The notes: generated by a model not told the origin, from the sequence alone. A DNA stretch of 64,000 nt from Roseateles_B sp041906185 (GCA_041906185.1 JAYRJQ010000023.1:1-64000), one strand, 5' to 3'; positions 8,096 to 18,699 are shown, counted from the first letter of the stretch. A program made the numbers and translations.

Positions 8096-8882
8096 CAAAT
8101 CCCTCCCGACGCCTCGACCGGGCGCCATTGACCGATGGATGTGCCCCAGACGCTGGTCTGTGATGCTTTGAATAGGCCTGGGCGCAGCGATTCTCACTGA
8201 CCGAACCCGGCTCACACCCTGTCATCTCTGACAGAGCCTGCGCAGCGCGGGGCGGTATTAGAACGACGGCAACCAAGGTTCACCAGTCACGCCGTCGTCC
8301 TCAAATCAACATCAAGCGGACGGAGGCTACGGGGCCGAATCATCAAAATCACCACCCACCTTTGGGTGGTTATTGATCAAGACAACAAAATCCAGCGTGA
8401 TGGCGAATCAGCATGTGCAGCGTCCGATGGTGCCGGCGTTCCACAGAGGCTGGAATCACCACGGGATCACAGACCCCTTCCGCCCGTCAGCAAGATCTGC
8501 GCCCTGAATTGCAGTGCCTTGGCGCTCTCCACCGGTCGGCCGTCCGACCCCTTTTCATCAATAAGGGCCGCTCCAAATGGCTCTGCACGCCCAGGAAGCC
8601 CATGGCGGGCGGCGGCGCAGGGATCGGCTGCCAGTGGTGCTGTCCCCGGCGCGTGCTGTAAGTCCGCAGTCCGGAGAGGCTGAGATGCGCGGAGTACTCA
8701 GCATGCCACGGCGGACAGTCGAGTCGGGACATCACCTACGAGCTTCGCCGCTGGCCGGCTGGAGGCAGGGCCAATCCCCAACTCTCAGCGGGATTTTTGC
8801 ACCGGAACCGAGATGCCCCCGACTCGGAGGCCGCCTTCAGCCTGGCAAGCTTTGCGATCGTGGGGATTGCCAACCAGAACGG
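8096..8882. other. Non-coding stretch upstream of rhs
   Basis: About 790 bp between the rhs start and the IS21-type terminus. Short open frames occur on both strands, but none has a recognisable product or a convincing ribosome site. It contains one clear inverted repeat (8351-8370). It probably carries the rhs promoter and decayed mobile-element DNA. I could not identify a promoter with confidence. Confidence 0.4.
8351..8370. repeat. Perfect 8-bp inverted repeat upstream of rhs
   Basis: Arms ACCACCCA and TGGGTGGT with a 4-base loop, about 255 bp upstream of the rhs start. It could be an operator or the hairpin of a terminator without a T-run. The function is unknown. Confidence 0.4.
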
Positions 8883-8958
8883 CCAGGGTGGCGGCATCGG
8901 ATCGGAATGGCTGGCGGGTTTGAACTGGAACAGGTGGTGGGTTTGATCGGAATACGCA
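8883..8958. mobile_element. IS21-family terminus (remnant)
   Basis: Three spaced, related repeats (GGTGGCGG...GATCGGAAT, then GGCGGGTTTGA...TGGAA, then GGTGGTGGGTTTGATCGGAAT) end in ACGCA at 8958. IS21-family elements typically end in CA and carry multiple terminal repeats of this appearance. No istA or istB gene is visible next to it, so it is read as a leftover end. It abuts the truncated IS3 orfA at 8959. Confidence 0.5.
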
Positions 8959-9226
8959 GGTAGGGCTTTACGCCGAAGACATCCTTGAGCGCATGAATGT
9001 CCAGATGCGCCTCGGCCAGCAAGCGCTTGAGCTTGGCGTTCTCGGACTCGAGCTCACGCAAGCGCTTGGCGTCCGTCGCCTGCATGCCGCCGAACTTCGC
9101 TCGCCACTTGTAGAACGTCGCATCGCTGAAGCCGCCCTGCGTGCACAACTCCTTGACCGGCATGCCTGCCTCGGCCTGCCTGAGGAAGCCAATGATCTGC
9201 TCCTCGGTGAATCTGCTCTTCTTCAT
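8959..9226 (-). pseudogene. IS3-family orfA, 3'-truncated (right copy)
   Basis: From ATG 9226 (two further in-frame ATGs lie at 9232 and 9235) this encodes the same OrfA as the fragment at base 3: MKKSRFTEEQ, FYKWRAKFGG, then a leucine-zipper region (ELESENAKLKRLLAEAHLD) and HALKDVFGVKP. The frame then enters the IS21-type terminus, so the natural C-terminus and orfB are missing here. It lies opposite in orientation to the copy at 3-170 and in the same orientation as the orfB piece at 168-413. Confidence 0.8.
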
Positions 9227-9326
9227 GTCCATCATTCTCCTGGTTGACGGACTTCACTACCTTTACGTTGGTACGGCGGGGAGGGGGGCAGGTCAGAGGG
9301 CTCGATCACCTAAGACTGCCTGCAGC

Positions 9327-9370
9327 GAGTTCAAAACTAAATGAGAATGAGTTCAAAACTGAGTGAGAAC
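9327..9370. repeat. Two 22-bp direct repeats
   Basis: Units at 9327-9348 and 9349-9370 share GAGTTCAAAACT followed by a TGAGAA-containing half, with three differences. Tandem ends of this style occur in several IS families, so this is probably the outer edge of the island. It lies immediately before the groES promoter. Confidence 0.5.
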
Positions 9371-9391
9371 CGACATGTGCCGCCCAGCCTC

Positions 9392-9419
9392 TTGAAACGC
9401 CGCGGGTCATCCCTATAAT
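9392..9419 (+). promoter_or_regulatory. groESL promoter (sigma-70 / sigma-32-like)
   Basis: TTGAAA at 9392-9397 and TATAAT at 9414-9419 are separated by 16 bp, a good sigma-70 match. The same bases read CTTGAAA, 13 bp, CCCTATAAT, close to the heat-shock sigma-32 pattern, so either or both factors may act here. It lies just upstream of the CIRCE operator. Confidence 0.7.
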
Positions 9420-9428
9420 CCTTCCCTG

Positions 9429-9455
9429 CTAGCACTCTCGAATGTCGAGTGCTAA
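9429..9455 (+). promoter_or_regulatory. CIRCE operator (HrcA site)
   Basis: CTAGCACTC, nine bases, GAGTGCTAA: the CIRCE inverted repeat with a single mismatch to the consensus TTAGCACTC-N9-GAGTGCTAA. It is bound by the HrcA repressor, which shuts off groESL at normal temperature. It lies 10 bp after the -10 box, where bound HrcA would block transcription initiation. Confidence 0.93.
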
Positions 9456-9561
9456 CAATTCGGTCCCGGCAAGCGCCGCGGCCGGTTTGTCCCGATGTGA
9501 TGGCCCGCCGCCGGTCGGCGTGGGGCCCGCAACGACCCAAGACTCTCAGCTAGGAGATGTG

Positions 9562-9852
9562 ATGAAACTGCGTCCTCTGCACGATCGCGTGATCGTTAAG
9601 CGCCTGGAAAACGAAACCAAGACGGCCTCCGGCATCGTCCTGCCGGACAACGCCGCCGAGAAGCCCGACCAGGGTGAAGTGCTGGCCGTGGGTCCTGGCA
9701 AGCGCAACGACAAGGGCGACTTCGTGGCCCTGAACGTGGCCGTCGGCGACCGCGTGCTGTTCGGCAAGTACTCCGGCCAGTCCGTCAAGGTGGACGGTGA
9801 GGAGCTGCTGGTCATGCGCGAAGAAGACCTCTTCGCCGTCGTCGCCAAGTAA
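9562..9852 (+). CDS. groES: Co-chaperonin GroES
   Basis: This 96-residue protein forms the heptameric lid of the GroEL folding chamber in the cytoplasm. It shows the family features MKLRPLHDRV at the start, the mobile loop around residues 16-32 (ENETKTASGIVLPDNA) and the end MREEDLFAVV. ATG 9562 follows a good Shine-Dalgarno (TAGGAG, 6 bp away) and gives the standard family length; a longer frame opens at 9442 but lies inside the regulatory region. It is the first gene of the groES-groEL operon, under the CIRCE operator and heat-shock-type promoter upstream. Confidence 0.97.
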   Translation: MKLRPLHDRVIVKRLENETKTASGIVLPDNAAEKPDQGEVLAVGPGKRNDKGDFVALNVAVGDRVLFGKYSGQSVKVDGEELLVMREEDLFAVVAK

Positions 9853-10035
9853 AGCTACTGCGCGTCACGCTGGCGTCGTTGGGCGGTGCTCGAAATCCTC
9901 ACGACCCGCTAGGTCGTTCCGGTTTCTGCGCTCCGTCCGCCTAGCCGGCGCGTCGCTCGCTACGCTTTCCTTGGCGCCGCCCGAGCGGCCTGGAAGCGTA
10001 GCAGCCCCCAATTCAAGAATTTCGGAGAAATCAAC

Positions 10036-11673
<1,638 letters not shown>

Positions 11674-11714
11674 GTCCCGGCCCTCCGGCAGCACCCCTGC
11701 CGGATGCCTCCTCG

Positions 11715-11750
11715 AAACCCGCGACGGCCCCCCGGCCTCGCGGGTTTTTT
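11715..11750 (+). terminator. Rho-independent terminator of groESL
   Basis: Stem AAACCCGCGA paired with TCGCGGGTTT around a GC-rich loop, followed by a T-run at 11745-11749. It lies about 40 bp after groEL. Confidence 0.9.
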
Positions 11751-11920
11751 CATGGGCGCGCGATCCGCGCGGCTGAAAGCCCCGGGAAACGTTCCAGGAA
11801 AGGTCCCGGGGAAAGTCCCCCTCACATGAAGGGGCGTGCGCGCTCAGGTGCGCACTCTGTCGCTCAATTGGCGAGGCAAGGCCCCGCCGTCCCCCGTTCC
11901 CGTGTCATGCCGGCTTCATA

Positions 11921-13945
11921 ATGCGGAACATCATGTCCCATGCCCCGAGCCTTCAATCCCTGGTCGACGAGGTCATCGTCCGGATGCCCGCGTTCAGCCA
12001 TGCGGTGGCCCACAAGATCCAGGACGACCTGAAGTCCGATCCTCTGCTGCACGCGCTGCAGTACGCCTGGGCCGTCAGCAAGGGTCGCTTCCCGACGGAC
12101 TTCCAGGCCGCCATCCAGCCGCTGCTGGAGGCCGCCCGCCACGGTGAGGACCCGCTGCAGCGCCGCGGCTCGCCGCTGGGCCTTCAGTCGCTCAGCCTCG
12201 TGGACGAGAAGCAGGCGCTGCAGGATGTGTCGATCGCCCACGTGGTCTCGGCCGTCGAGGAGCACAGCCGGCCGGAGCTGCATCAACTGGTGAACTTCTT
12301 CGCGGCGCTGCGCGGCATCGCCCGGCCGATGAAGCAGGACAACCCGCTGCGCCCGGCCGTCTTCGCCAATGCCGTGGTGACGGCCATCCAGAACCTGCAG
12401 CTCGACGGCGAAGGCTGCTACGCCATGACCAAGGTGGCCACGCCTCATGTGGTGGCGGCCCTGGGCGAGATCTACCAGACCCTGTGCGAGGAAATGCGCA
12501 GCGCGCAGCTGGCGCCGCTGGTCGAGGGCTACGGCATCGGCAGCACCCGGGACGTCGAGACGCGCCTGCGCCAGGCCGCGGTGCCGGGTGCCACCCCGAC
12601 GCTGGACACACTCGCCCGCCGCGTGGACGCCATCAACTCACGGCCGCAGGCCTTGCGCCAAGCCGGCAACGACGCCACCTCGCAGGCGCTCGGCCCGAAC
12701 ACGCTGCTGCGCGGCGGCGGCGACCTGCTGAGCCGCCTCTATGACCAGATCCTGGCCGATCCCAAGCTCCTGCCCCCGGTCAAGGCGCTGATGTCGCGCC
12801 TGCAGGTGGCCGTGGCCCGCCTGTCCCGCACGGACCCGAGCCTGCTGCGCCGCCAGGACCACCCGGTGTGGAGCCTGCTCAACCGCGTGGCCGCGCACGG
12901 CGCCGGCTTCAAGCGTGCCGACGACGAGCGCCTGCGCCAGTTCCTCGACGTCATGAACGGCATCGTCCAGCAGCTGGTCGAGGCCCAGCTGCTGACGGGC
13001 CTGCAGTTCCAGCAGGCCCTCGGCCTCGTCGACCAGCACATCCGCGAGCAGGCGAGCCGACATGGCGAACGCAGTGCGTCCGCCCTGGCCGCACTGGAGC
13101 GCGAAGGCCAGCGCACGGCGTGGCTGGAGCTGCTGCAGAGCCAGCTGAAGGAGCAGCTCGCTGACACGGCGCTGAGCCCCACGCTGCGCAAGTTCCTGCT
13201 GAAGCCCTGGGTCGAGGTGATCGTGCAGAACATGGTGCTGTACGGCCGCGAAGCCCCGCAGGCCGAAGCCAGCATCGAGCTGGTGGACGAGCTGCTGGAC
13301 AGCCTGCAGCAGCGCCAGAGCGAGTCCGCTCGCGCGCAGCTGCGCACCCGCCTCCCCGCGCTCATCCAGCGCATCGAGGCTGGCATGGAGCTCATTGCCT
13401 TCCCGGCGGACAAACGCCACGTCGTGCTGCAGGACCTCATGACCCAGCATGGCCGCGTGCTCAGCGGCCTGCCCCCGCATCATCACCCGGCCCCTGCCGA
13501 CCGCGCCGCCAGCGCCCGCCGCGACCTCAGCCCCGAGGAGCTGCTGCAGCAGCTGCTCAACGAGCGCGAATCGCAGATGCCCTCGCGCTGGGCCCATGAC
13601 CAGGTCAACCGTGGCGAGCTGCCGACGGTGCCCGTGGGCCTGTATTCCGAGTCCGGCTCGCCGGATGCCCGCATCGCCCTGCAGGCCTGGATGGGCAATC
13701 TGCAGGTGGGCAACTGGTACCACATGTTCGTGCAGAGCCAATGGATCACGGCGCAGGTGGCCTGGATCAGCGAAAGCCGGCAGTTCTTCCTCTTCGTGGG
13801 GCAGGACGCCGACGAGCGCCACTCGCTCACGCGCGGTGCGATCGAGCAGCTGCTGGCCAACGGCCTGATCACCGCGCTCGAGGAAGACACGCTCGTGCAG
13901 CGGGCCGTCTCCTCGCTCATGCAGGACCTGGACGACGCGCCCTGA
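11921..13945 (+). CDS. DUF1631 family protein
   Basis: A 674-residue cytoplasmic protein of the DUF1631 family, common in Betaproteobacteria and without an established function. The whole length is predicted mostly helical. The C-terminal 110 residues (from VPVGLYSESG through WYHMFVQSQWITAQVAWIS to FFLFVGQD) form the compact beta-rich end typical of the family. No signal peptide or membrane segment is seen. ATG 11921 is used; ATG 11936 (MSHAPSLQ) is an equally possible start. It ends 5 bp before the patatin gene, so the two are probably co-transcribed, but there is no clear functional link. Confidence 0.8.
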   Translation: MRNIMSHAPSLQSLVDEVIVRMPAFSHAVAHKIQDDLKSDPLLHALQYAWAVSKGRFPTDFQAAIQPLLEAARHGEDPLQRRGSPLGLQSLSLVDEKQALQDVSIAHVVSAVEEHSRPELHQLVNFFAALRGIARPMKQDNPLRPAVFANAVVTAIQNLQLDGEGCYAMTKVATPHVVAALGEIYQTLCEEMRSAQLAPLVEGYGIGSTRDVETRLRQAAVPGATPTLDTLARRVDAINSRPQALRQAGNDATSQALGPNTLLRGGGDLLSRLYDQILADPKLLPPVKALMSRLQVAVARLSRTDPSLLRRQDHPVWSLLNRVAAHGAGFKRADDERLRQFLDVMNGIVQQLVEAQLLTGLQFQQALGLVDQHIREQASRHGERSASALAALEREGQRTAWLELLQSQLKEQLADTALSPTLRKFLLKPWVEVIVQNMVLYGREAPQAEASIELVDELLDSLQQRQSESARAQLRTRLPALIQRIEAGMELIAFPADKRHVVLQDLMTQHGRVLSGLPPHHHPAPADRAASARRDLSPEELLQQLLNERESQMPSRWAHDQVNRGELPTVPVGLYSESGSPDARIALQAWMGNLQVGNWYHMFVQSQWITAQVAWISESRQFFLFVGQDADERHSLTRGAIEQLLANGLITALEEDTLVQRAVSSLMQDLDDAP

Positions 13946-13949
13946 GCCC

Positions 13950-16274
13950 GTGACGCCCCGCATGCCGCCACGACACCCGGGTCTGCCAGCGCTGCTGCTG
14001 GCCCTGCTCATGGGCCCGCTCGCGCCGGCCCAGGCCGAGTCCCTGCCGCCGCCCCGCACGCCCGACCTGCCCGGCCCCGGCACCCTCCCGGCCCCGGCGG
14101 CGCGCCCGAGGCTCGGGCTCGTGCTGTCCGGCGGCGGTGCGCGCGGCCTGGCCCATGTGGGCGTGCTCAAGGTGCTCGAGCGCGAGCACATCCCCGTCGA
14201 CGTGATCGCCGGCACCTCCATGGGCGCCATCATCGGCGGGCTCTACGCCAGTGGCATGAACGCCCGCGAGCTGGAGCGCGAGCTGCAGCAGATCGCCTGG
14301 GACCGCATGTTCGCCAGCCGCGTCGAACGCCAGCTGCTCTCGCAGCGCCGCAAGGAGGAGGACTTCGAGTTCTCCGCCGTGCTGGAGCTGGGGCTGCGAG
14401 CGGGCGAGGTCCGCGTACCGCAGAGCACGCTCTCGAGCCGCGGCCTCGACGCCCTGCTGCGCCGCCTCACGCTGCCCGTGCGCAGCGTCGACCACTTCGA
14501 CCAGCTGCCCACGCCCTTCCGCGCCGTCGCCACCGACATGGAATCCGGCGCCCAGGTGGTGGCCGAGACCGGCGACCTGGCCCAGGCGCTGCGCTCCAGC
14601 ATGAGCGTGCCGGGCGTCTTCGCGCCGGTCGAGAGCGACGAAGGGCGCATTCTTGGTGATGGCGGCCTCGTCAACAACCTGCCCGTGGACGTGGCGCGGC
14701 GCATGGGCGCCGAGCGCGTGATCGCCATCAATGTGGGCACACCGCTGTCGGGGCGCGACTCGCTGAACTCGCTGGTGGGCGTGACGGCGCAGATGATCAA
14801 CATCCTCACCGAGCAGAACGTCCAGCGCTCGATCGCCAGCCTCTGGCAGGAGGACCTGCTGATCACGCCCAACCTGCAGGGCCTGGGTTCCGGCAACTTC
14901 GAGCGCGGCAAGGACTTCATCGCCCTGGGCGAGGCCGCCGCCGAACAGGCGCTGCCGCAGCTGCGCGCCTTCGCCATCACGCCTGAAGCCTATGCCGATT
15001 GGCTGCTGGCCCGCACCCGCACGCAGCCGGCGGCGCCGGCGCTGGCGGGCATCAGCTTCGTGGGCAGCGAGGTGGCCAACCCCGAGCGTTTCAAGGACCA
15101 GCTGGAGACGCGGCCCGGGCAGGTCTTCGACGCCGAGCGCGCCGAGCGCGATGCGCGCTTCCTGGCGTCCTCGGGCGACTACGTCCGCGTGGACTACCAC
15201 GTCGAGGAGCACAGCGAGGGCAACCAGCTCGTCTTCTCGATGGAGGACAAGCCCTGGGGCCCGAACTACTTCCGCGCCGGGATCGACCTCAGCACCGACT
15301 TCAACGGCGAGAGCGCCTTCAACCTGCGCATCAGCCACAACCGGCACTGGCTGACGCCGCACGGCACCGAGTGGCGCAACCAGCTCACCATCGGCCAGAC
15401 GCCGCGCCTGTACACCGAGCTCTACCACCCGCTCATCCAGAAGCTGGGCACGAGCAACGACTGGTTCGTCTCCAGCTGGGGCGAGATCGAGCGGCACAAC
15501 CTGACCCTCTACAACGCGGAGACCGGGCAGGGCCTCGCGCGGCTGGGCCGCAAGAGCCTGACCTACGGCCTGGACGTCGGCCAGCCCTGGGGCCGCCTGG
15601 GTGAGGTGCGCCTGGGCCTCGTGCGCGAGCACTGGCGCGTGCACCCCGACCTCATCACTGTCGACCCGGGCCAGCTTGGCGACGCCGACCAGCAACGCCT
15701 GGACAAGACCTGGACCGAGACGGGCCTGCGCCTGAAGCTGGTGGTGGACCAGCTCGACTTCGCCAACTTCCCGCAGCGGGGCTACCGCACGACCTTCGAG
15801 CACATCGCCGGCACGCAGACTCAGCCGGGCGGCCGGCGCGACGCCTTCAGCCGCACGGAACTGCAGGGCACGCTCGCGACCAGCATCGGCCGCCACACGC
15901 TGAACCTGCATGTGCGCGGGCTCAATGCCCACCAGCCCGAGGACTCGGCACAGGGCCCCTTCAGCCTGGGCGGCTTCCAGCAGCTCTCGGGCTACCAGCC
16001 GGGGCAGCTCACGGGCAACACGCTGCTCTTCGGCCGCGTCACGTACTACCAGCGCCTCGCCCAGACGCCCGTGCTGACGCGCGGCTTCTTCGTCGGCGGG
16101 TCCCTGGAGGCCGGCAACGCCTGGGACATGCGCCAGAACGTGAGCCTGCGCGGGCTCAAGCTGGCCGGCAGCCTCTTCATCGGCGCCGATACCGGCCTCG
16201 GCCCGCTGTACCTGGGCGTGGGCAAGGGCAAGACCACCGACACCGCGGTGTATCTCTTCATCGGGCGCCCCTGA
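13950..16274 (+). CDS. Patatin-like phospholipase with outer-membrane C-terminus
   Basis: A 774-residue protein with a signal peptide (1-29, ending APAQA) and a patatin domain (about 53-330): oxyanion loop GGGARG at 61-66, nucleophile Ser90 in GTSMG and Asp237 in LGDGG, the catalytic Ser-Asp pair. Then come a POTRA-like stretch from about 345 and a C-terminal domain resembling BamA/FhaC-type surface antigens, ending with an aromatic residue near the terminus (VYLFIGRP). This layout matches the PlpD/type Vd group of self-secreted lipases and the RssA-like patatin-surface-antigen proteins. The likely role is a lipid acyl hydrolase held at or released from the outer membrane. The start overlaps closely with the preceding DUF1631 gene. 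Confidence 0.88.
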   Translation: MTPRMPPRHPGLPALLLALLMGPLAPAQAESLPPPRTPDLPGPGTLPAPAARPRLGLVLSGGGARGLAHVGVLKVLEREHIPVDVIAGTSMGAIIGGLYASGMNARELERELQQIAWDRMFASRVERQLLSQRRKEEDFEFSAVLELGLRAGEVRVPQSTLSSRGLDALLRRLTLPVRSVDHFDQLPTPFRAVATDMESGAQVVAETGDLAQALRSSMSVPGVFAPVESDEGRILGDGGLVNNLPVDVARRMGAERVIAINVGTPLSGRDSLNSLVGVTAQMINILTEQNVQRSIASLWQEDLLITPNLQGLGSGNFERGKDFIALGEAAAEQALPQLRAFAITPEAYADWLLARTRTQPAAPALAGISFVGSEVANPERFKDQLETRPGQVFDAERAERDARFLASSGDYVRVDYHVEEHSEGNQLVFSMEDKPWGPNYFRAGIDLSTDFNGESAFNLRISHNRHWLTPHGTEWRNQLTIGQTPRLYTELYHPLIQKLGTSNDWFVSSWGEIERHNLTLYNAETGQGLARLGRKSLTYGLDVGQPWGRLGEVRLGLVREHWRVHPDLITVDPGQLGDADQQRLDKTWTETGLRLKLVVDQLDFANFPQRGYRTTFEHIAGTQTQPGGRRDAFSRTELQGTLATSIGRHTLNLHVRGLNAHQPEDSAQGPFSLGGFQQLSGYQPGQLTGNTLLFGRVTYYQRLAQTPVLTRGFFVGGSLEAGNAWDMRQNVSLRGLKLAGSLFIGADTGLGPLYLGVGKGKTTDTAVYLFIGRP

Positions 16275-16302
16275 TCACCGCACCCGGTGCAAGAATCGGG
16301 GC

Positions 16303-17166
16303 ATGCGGTCCCGCTTCACCGACCAGCGCCCGGCATCGCGGTCCACGCGAGTGGCCCCGCTGCTCCTGGCGATCGCGACCCTGTTGCTGCCCGGTGCGGC
16401 GGACGCCGCCGACGTGCGGCCGCAGCGGCCGACCGGCACGGCGGCCTCCCCGCCGCTCCCGCCCTCCCCCGACACCCCGCCCCGCCTGGTCCTCGCCACC
16501 GGCACCGAGCCCGACAGCAGCGATGGCCGCTGGCTGCGCCGCGTGTTCACCGAGGCCTTCCGCCGTCTCGGCTGGCAGCTCGACGTGCAGGTGATGCCGG
16601 CCCGGCGCGCCGAGCTGGCTCTCGCGCGCGGCGAGGTGGACGGCGAGATGGTGCGTACGGCGCTCTACGGCGCCCAGCACCCGGCGCTGCAGCGGGTGGA
16701 GGCGCCACTGCTGCACATCTCGTTCGGGGTGTACGGTGCCCCGGGCGCGGGCCAGCCGCCGACGCTCGAAGCCCTGCGCGACGGCGAGGGTCAGGTGATC
16801 TACCGCCGGGGCGTCACCGTCTGCGAGCAGCGGCTGCGGGAGGTTCTGCCGACCGAGCGGCTGGTTGAGATCTCCGCGGCGGACAGCGCCGTGCGCATGC
16901 TGGCGCGCGGCCGCGTCGGCTTCGTGTGCGACATGGACAGCGCGCTCAGCCTGAGTCTCGCGCATCTGGGCAGCGCCGAGGGCCCGGTGCGCCCGATGCA
17001 GCGCCTCTTCGAGCTCGGCCCGCCGATGGCGGCCTACCCCTTCCTGCATGCCCGCCACGCGGCCCTCGCGCCGCGCCTGGCGGCCACGCTGCAGGCGATG
17101 CGCACCGAGGGCTGGCTGACGCCGCCCACCGGTCCGGCCGCGGCATCCCGGCCCGCCTCGCGTTGA
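16303..17166 (+). CDS. Periplasmic solute-binding-like protein (SBP family 3)
   Basis: A 287-residue secreted protein with a signal peptide (about 1-36, ending GAADA), a Pro-rich linker, then a family-3-like binding fold: LVLATGTEPDSSDGRWLRRVFTEAF in pieces typical of amino-acid-type receptors, LARGEVDGEM and a second lobe VGFVCDMDSALS. No permease or ATPase gene is adjacent, so it may serve as an orphan receptor or sensor, as is common in Burkholderiales. It starts 28 bp after the patatin gene and faces the convergent yihA. The ligand cannot be read from the sequence. Confidence 0.75.
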   Translation: MRSRFTDQRPASRSTRVAPLLLAIATLLLPGAADAADVRPQRPTGTAASPPLPPSPDTPPRLVLATGTEPDSSDGRWLRRVFTEAFRRLGWQLDVQVMPARRAELALARGEVDGEMVRTALYGAQHPALQRVEAPLLHISFGVYGAPGAGQPPTLEALRDGEGQVIYRRGVTVCEQRLREVLPTERLVEISAADSAVRMLARGRVGFVCDMDSALSLSLAHLGSAEGPVRPMQRLFELGPPMAAYPFLHARHAALAPRLAATLQAMRTEGWLTPPTGPAAASRPASR

Positions 17167-17188
17167 CTGCAGGCCCCGGGCCCGCGCC

Positions 17189-17968
17189 TCAGTCCCGCGT
17201 GTCGATCGGCAGACCGGCGCCGGTGGGATCGTCCTCGTCCAGCGGCGGCAGGTCCGGCATGACCGGCACCACCGGCGCCTGGCGCACCCACTCGTACAGG
17301 ATGTGGGCGACGTCGGCCACGCCCTGCTTCTTCAGCGCGGAGAACAGCGTGATGGAGACGTCGGATTCCTCCGTGACCATCGCGGCCAGTACCTCCTGCG
17401 TGGCCGCAAGGGCGGCCTGCGCCTCCTTGCGGTTGAGCTTGTCGGACTTGGTCAGCAGCACCAGCAGCTTGACCTCGCCATTGGCCACGCGGGCGGCGAC
17501 GAAATCGAGCAGCTGGCGGTCGAGGTCGGTCAGGCCCAGGCGCGAGTCCACCATCAGCACCACGCCCGACAGCGAGCGCCGCACCTCGAGGTAGTCCGCC
17601 ATCACCTTCTGCCAGCGCAGCTTGGCGTCGCGCGCCACGGCGGCGTAGCCATAGCCCGGGAGGTCGGCGAACAGCGCGTTCGGCGCGTCCTTGGGGCCCA
17701 GGTGGAAGAGGTTGATGTGCTGCGTGCGGCCCGGCGTCTTGGACGCGAAGGCCAGGCGCTTCTGCTGCGCCAGCGTGTTGATGGCCGTGCTCTTGCCCGC
17801 ATTGGAGCGGCCGACGAAGGCGATTTCCGGGAGCTCATTGGCCGGCAAGTGGTGGAGCTGGCTCGCCGTCGTCAGGAACCGGGCAGTGTGGGTCCAAGCC
17901 AACACAGTCTTGTCCGAAGGGGCGGTCTCGGCCGCTTGCGGCGCTTGGCTGGGGTTATTGCTGCTCAT
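17189..17968 (-). CDS. yihA: Ribosome biogenesis GTP-binding protein YihA/EngB
   Basis: A 259-residue cytoplasmic GTPase of the TrmE-Era-EngA-EngB group, needed for assembly of the 50S subunit and usually essential. G1 is GRSNAGKS at residues 53-60, G3 is DLPGYG, G4 is TKSD and G5 lies near FSALKK. Compared with E. coli it carries a longer C-terminal tail (PPLDEDDPTGAG). ATG 17968 is preferred over ATG 17995, because the shorter form starts just before the family's usual N-terminal extension. It is divergent from cytochrome c4, with only about 65 bp between the two starts. Confidence 0.95.
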   Translation of the reverse strand: MSSNNPSQAPQAAETAPSDKTVLAWTHTARFLTTASQLHHLPANELPEIAFVGRSNAGKSTAINTLAQQKRLAFASKTPGRTQHINLFHLGPKDAPNALFADLPGYGYAAVARDAKLRWQKVMADYLEVRRSLSGVVLMVDSRLGLTDLDRQLLDFVAARVANGEVKLLVLLTKSDKLNRKEAQAALAATQEVLAAMVTEESDVSITLFSALKKQGVADVAHILYEWVRQAPVVPVMPDLPPLDEDDPTGAGLPIDTRD

Positions 17969-18034
17969 GTTGATCCAGTAGGCTGAGATTGCCATTGTAA
18001 AATCCGCAGGTTGCGCTTACAGACCCCCTTACTC

Positions 18035-18652
18035 ATGAAGAATGCTGCTTTCCTGTTGATGGGCCTCGTCTTCACCGCTGCCGCCAGTGCATCGGAAGCT
18101 CCGGCGCCGGCCAAGCCCGATCTGAACAAGGGCCAGGCGATCTCGGCCCAGGTCTGTTCGGCCTGCCACACGGCGGATGGTTCGCGCGGCAGCCCCGCCA
18201 ACCCCATCCTGCAAGGCCAGCACGCCGACTACCTCGTCAAGCAGCTGACCGAATTCAAGTCCGGCAAGCGCGACAACGCGGTGATGAAGGGCATGGCGTC
18301 CACCCTGTCCGACGAGGACATGAAGAACGTCGCCGCCTTCTACGCCTCCAAGCAGGCCAAGGAAGGCTCGTCCAAGGACAAGACCCTGGTCGCCCTGGGC
18401 GAGAAGATCTACCGCGGTGGCATCGCTGACCGCCAGATCCCCGCCTGCGCCGGCTGCCACAGCCCCAACGGTGCCGGCATCCCCGCCCAGTACCCCCGCC
18501 TGTCCGGCCAGCACAGCGACTACACCGAGCTGCAGCTGAACACCTTCCGCGCCGGCAAGCGTGGCAACAGCGTCCAGATGGCCGCCATCGCCGCCAAGAT
18601 GAACGACCGCGAGATCAAGGCCGTCTCCGACTACATCGCCGGCCTGCGCTGA
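18035..18652 (+). CDS. Cytochrome c4 (diheme)
   Basis: A 205-residue periplasmic diheme cytochrome. A signal peptide (1 to about 20, ending ASA) is followed by two class-I cytochrome domains: CSACH at 41-45 and CAGCH at 138-142 bind the hemes, with Met ligands expected in MKGMAS and SVQMAA. Cytochrome c4 carries electrons from the bc1 complex to terminal oxidases or other acceptors. The next two genes make the system II heme-attachment machinery, which fits a shared respiratory role. A strong terminator follows, so they are separate transcripts. Confidence 0.93.
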   Translation: MKNAAFLLMGLVFTAAASASEAPAPAKPDLNKGQAISAQVCSACHTADGSRGSPANPILQGQHADYLVKQLTEFKSGKRDNAVMKGMASTLSDEDMKNVAAFYASKQAKEGSSKDKTLVALGEKIYRGGIADRQIPACAGCHSPNGAGIPAQYPRLSGQHSDYTELQLNTFRAGKRGNSVQMAAIAAKMNDREIKAVSDYIAGLR

Positions 18653-18699
18653 TCCGCAGCCGGCCCGGGCACTACCGCCCGAATTGATCCATGGCAAGA

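Noticed and set aside
8577..8963. 128-codon plus-strand open frame upstream of rhs
   Set aside because: No family signs, no clear ribosome site, and its 3' part is the IS21-like terminal repeats.
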